Of a stretch of DNA of 64,000 bases, positions 56,901 to 64,000 are shown in pieces; position 1 is the first letter of the stretch, and each line of letters starts with the position of its first letter. The notes below the pieces were generated by a model that saw only the letters and a program-made list of their open reading frames with translations, had not been told where the DNA came from and did not search any database. Source of the DNA: Lotus japonicus (Eukaryota > Streptophyta > Magnoliopsida > Fabales > Fabaceae); NCBI RefSeq assembly GCF_012489685.1, contig NC_080042.1, positions 15,886,150-15,950,149 on the forward strand, in the 5' to 3' direction. The position numbers and the translations under genes were made by a program.

Positions 56901-59900
56901 CAATTGGAGAGAGTGTTCCATGAACAATTCTTTAGGGGCAAATGCAAGGTTAGTCTGAAGGAGCTAGCCAGTGTGAAATGAGAAGCGGCTGAGTCAATAA
57001 ACGACTATCTGAATAGGTTCAGACAGTTGAAGTCGAGATGTTTCACTCAAGTTCCTGAACATGAGTTGGTAATAATGGCTGCTGGAGGTTTAGAGTATCC
57101 AGTTAGAAAGAAGGTTGATACTCAACATGTCAGAGACATGGCCTAATTGACTGATAGGGTGAGAGAGATTGAAAGGCTCAAAGAGGAAAAAGTTCAGTAC
57201 AACAAACCGCCTAAGAAAGGAAAAGTAGCCTACGTCGAAAATGAGCCTTGTAGTCGAAAAGTAAGGGTCGCTTATGAGAGTGATGATAGTGAGGGTAACG
57301 AAATCCACTTGGCCGAGTTAGAGCCGGGACCCCCTTATGTGTGTAAAGCCTTAAAGCCTTACGAAAATAAGGCCAGCGAGGAACCACCTAAGACTTCGAC
57401 TATAGCCACTAAGACTTACACTTTTGATATAAGAAAATGTGATGTAATTTATGATATTTTAGTATCTGATGGTCTTATTGTTGTTCATAAAGACCAAAAA
57501 ATTCCTTCTCTTGAACAAAGGAGGGGAAAAAGATTTTGTAATTATTATAACTTTTTTGGTCATTGGACCTCTCAATGTGTTCGTTTCAGGGATTTGGTGT
57601 AGGATGCTCTCGACCAAGGCAGATTGAAGTATGGAGACAAGAATAAGCCAGCCATGAAAATCGACTCAGGTCCTTTGCAGGTGGGAAACACCAACTTCGT
57701 GGAGCCTGTCGACATTTGAATGATGGATTTAGTCAGAGAATGGGATTCAAAGTTGGTCATCAACTCAACCAAGGTGGAGGTCGAAAAGGCTGAAAATGTT
57801 GGTGAAGAGCTAAGTGTCAAGCCTGCTAACATTGGCACAGGACAACTGAACATCGACCCATCCCATGTTTGCATGGTGGAATTAGCCAAATGTATTGATG
57901 TTAATATGGTGGACCCAGTTTCTGAAGATGAGGCTCCAGATCTCGAAGGAGTTTATCCAAAGCCCGGGGAAACCTTGGTCGAATTCTTGTCTATAAGCCA
58001 AGAAGGTGACAAGGAAGTTATGTTGTGCCCTAGATGCAACGCTGTTTTCAACAAAGCTGCTGCCAAACTGTACCAAGATTCTGAAATGGAGAAGAGTTTC
58101 CAAAAGAGGGTCCCTGTGGCAAGAAGATTGGTGTACCTAGAGTAAAATGCTTTCCAAGGGTCGAAGTCTGAGACCATGCAGGCTCCTCAAGACCAGTGGG
58201 CCAGAAAGGACAAAACCTATGTCCATCATGCTAGAGCACCACAGGACAAGTGGGTCAGGCCGAAATATCAAAAGCCTTTGCCAAAAGCAAAAATGTCAAG
58301 TGGTCGAGATTGGCCAAGGCTCATCCTATCTGAACAATTCTCATGTGTTAAGGAATTACTCCTATGGGTCAAGAAACTACTTTGGGAAGAACCAAATGAC
58401 CAGGACCCAATGGAGGCGATTTTTGAGGAAAAAGAAAGTTGCTACTGAGGTTGCGAAGGTTGACCAACGTTGGAAAGATCGTCTAGGTCCAGATGGAAAA
58501 GATGCAGACTCCAAAGAACCAAAGCCAATGGAGGTTGAAGCCAAAGAGTTTGGCAAAGAAGATCGACAAAAAGGGAAATAAATATGGGAAGATGATGAAG
58601 ATATGCTTGCTGAAGATTTCGACTCTAAAGACGATCTCGACATAATATGTGTGGTGTCCATTTTGCCTGCCAAATTCGACCAAATCTCTGAAGTCACTGA
58701 TGATGAGAAGAACTATTGTGTTGAAGAAGAGGCTGACGATAACCCAAGATGTTATTATGTGATGACAAAGGGTGGTGTCGAAGAAGAGCGAGCAGTGTTC
58801 CCAAAGCCATCTGATTTAATGAAAAAGCATCTCAAGCCACTTTTCTTGTGGGCTAGGGTGGAAGACAAAGGCACCAACAAAGTGTTGGTGGATGGTGGCG
58901 CTGCTATCAATCATATGCCACAATTCATGATGAAAAAGCTGGGAAAGATTGAAGCAGATCTGACCCCACACAACATGATGTTATCCGACCATGAAGGTGA
59001 GACTAATGGATCATTGGGTGCTATTATGCTAGAAATCACTGTGGGAATTGTGAACCGCCACACACTTTTCATAGTGGTGTCACCCAAGGCCAACTATAAC
59101 TTGCGTTTGGGTCGAGAATGGATTCATGGAGTGGGGGAAGTGCCTTCAACTTTGCACGAAAGGATTTCGATCTAGAGAGAAGACGAAATTCTAGAAAATG
59201 TGGAAGCCGACCAGAGCTACTTCATGGCTGAAGCCGACTATGTCGACAAGAAGAATTTTGAGAAAAAGTTGGCAACAATTGGCCCATATGACTCTTTGGC
59301 CAGTGAATTTCTCGACGAGAACACTGATTACACGGTGAAAGTTGATCCATACCTTAGTTTTACTCTGAACCAATACTTTGGAGGTGTTGATGCCACAAGA
59401 TAGTGGCAAGATGATGATCATGATCATTGAATCGAGCTTAGCTCGAATTACGGCCTATGCGGCCGAAAATCGAATAAAAACGACCTTGGGGGCCGAAAAC
59501 ATGGCGAGAAATGAAAGCATGGGCAGAGGGAGCATTGATGGTGAAATGGCCAATGTCCTCAAATTACCAGTCGAAAATAGCGAAAACAAAGAGATAGTGG
59601 CCAGTTTAGACAACGGATGTGTTGAAAATGTCAGTATTGAGCAGAAAGATTTGAAAGAAGATGCCATTGAGCCAGAAGACCTTAGATTTGAAAAACCGGT
59701 GGCAGAATTCGTGGAAACAATGGAAGCTCAAGACCCATTAAAAGAGTTGGACTTAGGTGATAACTCTAAGAAAAGGCCAACTTACATAAGTTCACTTACC
59801 AACCCAGAGCTCAAACAAGAGATGATATTCTGCTACAGGAATACAAAGACTGCTTTGCGTGGGATTACGACAAGATGCCTGGACTTAGTCGGGAATTGGT

Positions 59901-60124
59901 AAAATTAAAGCTGCCTATTCGACAACACAAGAAGCCTATGAAGCAAACCCCAAGAAGATTTGATCCAGATGTTGTAATCAAGACAAAAGGGTTCTTCGTT
60001 GCAAGTTCATTAGAACTACTAGGTATGTGGAATGGTTGTCTAATATTGTCCCTGTGATTTAAAATCCAAAACCGTCCATCATTTTCTTGTTTACCTGTGT
60101 TTCCTTCTTTGTGCCTTCTTCACC

Positions 60125-62005
60125 ATGAGTCAAGAATCTAGCAAGAAACTCACTCCTGAGATGAATGCTCATGGGGTAAAGGTAATGGGTCTGAAATCCA
60201 AAACCCCAAAATCTTCAAGGGTTTCAAAATCCTCTCCTCGTACCTCTGAAATTGAAATTGCTCAAAGTGTTCCTCATCCCTCGTCTGATAAGCGCAAGAA
60301 GAAGGAGAAAAAGGCACGATCCAAGTCAGATGCATCCAAAGCAAAGAAGAATCTGGTAACGAGAAGCTCTGAGACTACCCAGGACGTGATTCCCGAGGCT
60401 GAAATCCACCCAAGTACAAATGATGATGCTGCTGATCCTCATATCACTGAAGTGTTGGAAACTCCTTTCAAGGAAGCTTTACATGCAGATGTAGATCCAA
60501 TTGTTCCACCACCAAGCAACAATCAATCAAGCCACGGTGTTGATACTGATTGCAACAAGGGTTCTGATCACCTTGAGGAAGAGGTAATGGTTCCCAACCC
60601 TACTCCCTCTGTTGATGAAGATATGCATGTCGAGAATGTTCAGGATGTCAATGAAGACCCAGAATCTGATGCGATGTTGATCAACACCCTTGGCACTTCT
60701 GTTTCTGCTGCTCTAAAGAGGCGAAAGATGACTGTTGTTCGTAAGTACTCTACTCGTTCCTCTGGCAAGAAGTTTGGTTTGGGATTGAGTGAGGACAAGA
60801 AGCGCAAGAAGGTCATTATTCTTGATGATGATACTCCTGTCGTAAAGAACGTCAAGAGAAAGGTTCATGATGATAGTGATACTCCTGTTGTTGATGGGAC
60901 TCCAACTATGGAGTTGGATAAGTCAGAAACTGGTGCTGCTGCTCGAAAATGCAAGGTTGGGAAGCAAATTCCAGAAAATGTGCCTGCTGCTCCTTTGGAT
61001 AACATTTCCTTTCACTCTGAAGAAAGTGTTGGTAAGTGGAAGTATGTTTATCAGCGCAGGATTGCTCAAGAGAGGGAATTAACTGGTGAGATTCTGCATT
61101 GTCAAGAAATTATGGAACTTCTTGAGGCTGCTGGGTTGTTGAAAACTGTTACTGAGATAGGCAGCTGCTATGACAAGTTGGTGAGAGAATTCATTGTGAA
61201 TGTGACTACAAATTGCACTGTGTCTGGGCATCCTGATTTCAGGAAAGTTTTTATGCGTGGTAGATGTGTAAAATTTTCACCTGAGATTATTAATCAGTAT
61301 TTGGGAATGAGCATTGTTGCCACAGGAAATGAAGTGTTGTCTTTGAGTGCTATCACTACTGAACTCACAGCTGGTCAAATTATGGTGTGGCATGTCAAAG
61401 GTTTGTTGTCCTCTACTCATTTGAGTGTGAAGTATGCTATCTTGAATCGCATTGGTGCTGCAAATTGGGCTCCTACCACACACAGGTCGGATGTTTCTTC
61501 AGGTTTGGCAAAATTAATTTATCTGATTGGCACTAAGGCTCAGTTTGATTTTGACGAATATGTCTTTGCTCAAACTATGAAGCATGCTGAAACCTTTGTT
61601 GTCAAGCTCCCTATTGGTTTTCCTTGTTTACTTTGTGGGATTATTTTGAGTCAACATCCTCAAATTCTCTTTGCTGATGAGGTTCCTAGCAAGAAAGCTA
61701 GTCTTCTCACTATTGATTACAGGCTGCTAGCTGGTGCCCATGTTTCTGATGTTGCTGGTTTGGCTGAGATGACTCAGGGGGAGGGTACTTCCTCTCAGAA
61801 GACTCCTGGTGCTCCTATTGATGAGCTTATCGCGGTGTCTAAGATGCTTCAGGACACCATTACTAGCTGTACTTTGAGGAAGAAGAATGTGGACACTCTC
61901 ATTATGCAGCTGACTAAAGGCAAAAAGACTCTTGAAGACAATGCAGCTGCTATTGCTCAGGAAGATACTGGTACTTCTGATGATGACACTACTGCTAGTG
62001 ATTAG
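60125..62005 (+). CDS. Envelope-like ORF of a Sirevirus-type copia element (626 aa)
   Basis: This uninterrupted frame starts at ATG 60125 (MSQESSKKLTPEMNAHG). The N-terminal third is lysine/serine-rich with basic clusters such as KRKKKEKKARSKSD and KKRKKVIILDDD. The C-terminal half, about residues 360-560, has FRKVFMRGRCVKFSPEIINQYLGMS, VKYAILNRIGAANWAPTTHR and VKLPIGFPCLLCGIILSQHP. These are the conserved blocks of proteins annotated in legumes as envelope-like or putative plant transposon proteins. No signal peptide or convincing membrane segment is visible, so an envelope role is doubtful. It is followed by a polypurine tract and LTR, the usual position in SIRE1-like elements. The pol gene that should precede it is missing; decayed gypsy RT lies upstream instead. 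Confidence 0.75.
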   Translation: MSQESSKKLTPEMNAHGVKVMGLKSKTPKSSRVSKSSPRTSEIEIAQSVPHPSSDKRKKKEKKARSKSDASKAKKNLVTRSSETTQDVIPEAEIHPSTNDDAADPHITEVLETPFKEALHADVDPIVPPPSNNQSSHGVDTDCNKGSDHLEEEVMVPNPTPSVDEDMHVENVQDVNEDPESDAMLINTLGTSVSAALKRRKMTVVRKYSTRSSGKKFGLGLSEDKKRKKVIILDDDTPVVKNVKRKVHDDSDTPVVDGTPTMELDKSETGAAARKCKVGKQIPENVPAAPLDNISFHSEESVGKWKYVYQRRIAQERELTGEILHCQEIMELLEAAGLLKTVTEIGSCYDKLVREFIVNVTTNCTVSGHPDFRKVFMRGRCVKFSPEIINQYLGMSIVATGNEVLSLSAITTELTAGQIMVWHVKGLLSSTHLSVKYAILNRIGAANWAPTTHRSDVSSGLAKLIYLIGTKAQFDFDEYVFAQTMKHAETFVVKLPIGFPCLLCGIILSQHPQILFADEVPSKKASLLTIDYRLLAGAHVSDVAGLAEMTQGEGTSSQKTPGAPIDELIAVSKMLQDTITSCTLRKKNVDTLIMQLTKGKKTLEDNAAAIAQEDTGTSDDDTTASD

Positions 62006-62192
62006 TGTATTTGTTCCTTCTTCATTCCATCTGGTTGTAATATTTTGTTGACTTCTGTTGGCTCTCTGCACCCTTTGACAAATTCTGCTAATAAGGGGGA
62101 TAATGGTACTGTTACTGTTGTTTGTGCTGATGGTGTGTGATTTTACTATTCAGACTGAGTATGGTGTTCAGGTATTCCGACTTAGTAGTGAA

Positions 62193-62255
62193 TTCAGTTC
62201 ATCAGAGGTTGTGTTCAGTTCATCAGAGGTTGTGTTCAGTTCATCAGAGGTTGTG
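62193..62255 (+). repeat. Three perfect 21-bp tandem repeats
   Basis: Three head-to-tail copies of the 21-bp unit TTCAGTTCATCAGAGGTTGT plus G lie between the envelope-like ORF and the polypurine tract. Confidence 0.95.
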
Positions 62256-62331
62256 TGTTGTTTTGTGTTAATGGATGAGTATTGTTGATTGTGAGTCTTT
62301 GGGTTTCTGTTCATGTTTTAGCCAAAATTTG

Positions 62332-62345
62332 CCAAAGAGGGAGAT
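62332..62345 (+). other. Polypurine tract
   Basis: CCAAAGAGGGAGAT precedes the LTR start TGTAATTC. It is the copia-type tract (compare the usual AAAGGGGGAGAT) that primes plus-strand DNA synthesis. Confidence 0.75.
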
Positions 62346-62389
62346 TGTAATTCTTGTGATTGGCTGCATTTTGCTTAAAACATGATGTG

Positions 62390-62493
62390 CAACCATATGT
62401 TCCAGCATCTGGAGCAACATGTTGTGTTTGTGTATGAGGTACAACCATATGTTCCAACATCTGGAGCAACATGTTGTGTTTGTGTATGTTGGT
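62390..62493 (+). repeat. Two 52-bp direct repeats in the LTR U3
   Basis: The units start at 62390 and 62442 with CAACCATATGTTCCA and share CATCTGGAGCAACATGTTGT. They lie about 300-400 bp upstream of the TATA box, a usual place for LTR enhancer repeats. Confidence 0.85.
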
Positions 62494-62785
62494 GGTTCAA
62501 TCACTAAAATCAAGTTGTCTGTTGGGCTGTTGACTGTATGGTGATTTAGAAGAGTTATTTTATGTTGTGTGTTTTATCTTCTGAAGGCGTGTTTGCTTTA
62601 ATCTTGGCTGAAGTAACAAGATTGATAACGTGTGAACCAAGTATATCTCAAAGGTTGAATTTAAACTTACTTGGTTCTGTTATTTTATTATGGTAAGATT
62701 TGATTCCTTCAAGATTCTTTCTAGAAGTGTTTTAGTGGACTCTTTGACGTGCGGCCCATTGAAGATCCAAGCCTCGTTTGAGCGT

Positions 62786-62798
62786 CTATATAAAGGAG
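62786..62798 (+). promoter_or_regulatory. TATA box of the Sirevirus-type 3' LTR
   Basis: CTATATAAAGGAG sits mid-LTR with a GC-richer U3 before it. Transcription from here would run rightwards into the flanking sequence, towards the ORF at 63808. Confidence 0.55.
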
Positions 62799-63807
62799 CT
62801 TATAAACCCTAGCTAGAGACGCATTCTGAGTGAAAGATACTGATCTTAGGGTTTATTATTTGTGAGTCCTCTTGTGAGTTTTGAACCAACTTAGTGCTTT
62901 TGTTCATCAAAGTACTGAGTTGATTTGTTTAGTTGAGTTGTAATCTCATCAAACTTGTTTATTGATAAACATGTCTTGATCGCTGTGGCAGTGGTCATTA
63001 GGGGTTAGAGAAAGTTTTCTCATAGCTTAGAGGAGAAGGGCTAAGCTAGATTCACTTGTGTAATAGTGGTAGACATAAAAGAGGCTCTATACTAAGGGGG
63101 AGTACTTAGGTATAGGAGGGACTTTCATGTGAACTGAGAGCTATTATTTGATAGTGAATTGACTCCTGGATTGGTATCCTCCAGACGTAGGTGATGTTCA
63201 CCGAACTGGGTTAACAACTCCGTGTGTTTGTCTGTTTAACTGTTTGTTTGTTTTTAATACTCTGATTGAGTTTTGTTGTGCTACACATTGTTGCAACATT
63301 GTGTATCACATCTGTCCTAGGTGAATACGAATTTCAAAGAGCATCTCACTTGCACCCACTCACTCCAAGTTCAAGGTAAGTTCCAATTTTCCACTTCCTT
63401 CCATCTAAGTTTCATGGGTTTGCAAGTTTGACTCTTGGGGGTTATGGGTGAGTGATTTTAAGTTTGTGCAAGTTGGGTTTGGTTTGTTTTTGCTTTCCAT
63501 GGGTATTTTGTGCCAAATTTAGTAATGGGTGTGAGATTTGTGAGAGTTGGGTAGTTAGATAGAAGCAGTGTAGAGTAGCTTTGTTTTGTGCCTTCTAGGT
63601 GTTTGATAGAATGCTCCAATGAGTTTTCTAGTCGATTTTGGGCAAGTGCTTTGTGGTTTATTTCTTCTCCTTGCCAATTTCACTAGAAAACTTGATTGGG
63701 TGCTCTTAGGGGTTCAAGTTTAAATTTTTGTACATACTTTTTATTTATTTTTGGCTAACATGACTAATGGTTTTGTGCGGCTTGTGGTTGTGCTAACTTT
63801 TGTGCAG

Positions 63808-64000
63808 ATGCCTGCTAAGAGAGCAAGTTATCCCACAAGGGCCGCGGGGTCCTCTTCCACTTCCCAGAACTTTGACCGCTCTCGCTTCTTATCAGCGAAA
63901 AAGGAGGAATTCTATCAATCCGTCCTAGCACACAAGGGGTGTGTGAAGGAGCGAGGAGTATTTTATAGGGATGGAAGGAGAGACCCCCTCGGCATGCAAG
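63808..64000 (+). CDS. Start of an unidentified ORF, probably retroelement-encoded; runs off the window
   Basis: ATG at 63808 opens a frame without stops to the window end (64 codons). It starts MPAKRASYPTRAAGSSSTSQ, then NFDRSRFLSAKKEEFYQSVL and KERGVFYRDGRRDPLG. The arrangement of a low-complexity basic start, an F-D-x-S-R-F motif and K-E-R-G is what I would expect of ORFs with the putative plant transposon protein domain found in Athila- or Ogre-like gypsy elements. That is recall, not a search. CTTTTGTGCAG directly before the ATG is a good splice acceptor, and CAAGGTAAGTTCC at about 63372-63384 a good donor, so a 5'-leader intron of about 430 bp is plausible. Confidence 0.4.
   Translation, partial: MPAKRASYPTRAAGSSSTSQNFDRSRFLSAKKEEFYQSVLAHKGCVKERGVFYRDGRRDPLGMQ

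Larger units (their letters stand above)
53889..60057 (+). pseudogene. Tat-lineage gypsy gag-protease-RT remnant, truncated inside RT
   Basis: From MANNRHINSPPG the gag frame stays open to 54350 and is then broken by several stops. The gag core follows: RGWKVPKFTKFSGDFGESTE and a block with SLTKNAFTWFTNLPP. It is split by the nested element at 55079-56900 and resumes with QLERVFHEQFFRGKCKVSLK and LNRFRQLKSRCF. A knuckle-like CNYYNFFGHWTSQC lies near 57535. The aspartic protease region (58603-59175) has VLVDGGAAINHMP. The linker GDNSKKRPTYISSLTNPELK and MPGLSRELVKLKLPIRQHKK mark the start of RT, with a frameshift near 60020. Homology stops at VEWLSNIVPVI, about 60057. RT catalytic core, RNase H and integrase are absent. 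It cannot be active. Confidence 0.8.
62346..63310 (+). mobile_element. 3' LTR of the Sirevirus-type element
   Basis: It starts TGTAATTCTTGTGATTGG directly after the polypurine tract. A TATA box, CTATATAAAGGAG, lies at about 62786-62798. It contains CCTCCAGACGTAGGTG and CACCGAACTGGGTTA, shared with the older LTR near 18280. The right end is uncertain: GTATCACA at 63310 is the best TG...CA choice, but similarity to the other LTR may reach about 63322. Confidence 0.6.

Noticed and set aside
53040..60057. Integrated pararetrovirus (caulimovirid)
   Set aside because: The element has an LTR, a primer site next to it and a Tat-type gag-protease order; no movement or coat protein motif was seen.
1..64000. 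CRISPR arrays, bacterial operons, phage genes
   Set aside because: No spaced repeat array or bacterial gene organisation; introns and retroelements show plant nuclear DNA.

Overview
The window looks like gene-poor, repeat-dense nuclear DNA from a eudicot plant, most likely a legume. The reasons are AT-rich sequence, GT-AG introns, a FLS2/EFR-type (LRR-XII) receptor kinase, a Cassandra element carrying 5S rRNA sequence, Tat-lineage Ty3/gypsy sequence, a Sirevirus-type envelope-like ORF, L1-type LINEs with a plant RNase H, and hAT, MULE and Tourist-like DNA elements. Species cannot be named from sequence alone. No tRNA gene, intact rRNA gene or CRISPR array was seen.

One gene looks intact: a non-RD leucine-rich-repeat receptor kinase on the minus strand, in five exons from 49348 to 31758 (about 1,209 residues). 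All four introns are phase 1 with GT-AG borders. Intron 1 (6.4 kb) and intron 4 (6.0 kb) are swollen by transposons. Intron 1 holds a palindromic CAGTG element and a second CAGTG hAT element that itself contains a LINE. Intron 4 holds a decayed copia element that contains a LINE tail and a Tourist-like element.

Left third (1-15.7 kb): part of a long LTR inserted into a tandem Cassandra array; a complete non-autonomous LTR element with its own unknown ORF (4744-7256, duplication ATGAG); a complete 4,042-bp solo LTR (10750-14791, duplication AATAG); and a 666-bp MULE-like element (14995-15660, 9-bp duplication). The long LTR occurs twice, in opposite orientations, and both copies carry the same about 160-codon acidic ORF. 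This is the best candidate for something undescribed.

Middle (15.7-31 kb): two inverted-repeat structures, a Sirevirus-type LTR, and a dispersed repeat unit carrying an unrecognised short coding stretch. One unit copy is split by an 860-bp hAT element and then by a 6-kb L1 LINE. The LINE's ORF1 is itself split by a 1,044-bp MULE.

Right (49.4-64 kb): an intergenic stretch, then a Tat-lineage gypsy element with a 5' LTR, a decayed gag-protease-RT region and a nested small LTR element (duplication CAATT). It breaks off inside reverse transcriptase and is joined to the env-like ORF, polypurine tract and 3' LTR of a Sirevirus-type element. A further ORF, probably also retroelement-encoded, runs off the end. 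Most boundaries rest on target-site duplications or terminal motifs read directly; lineage names rest on remembered protein motifs.
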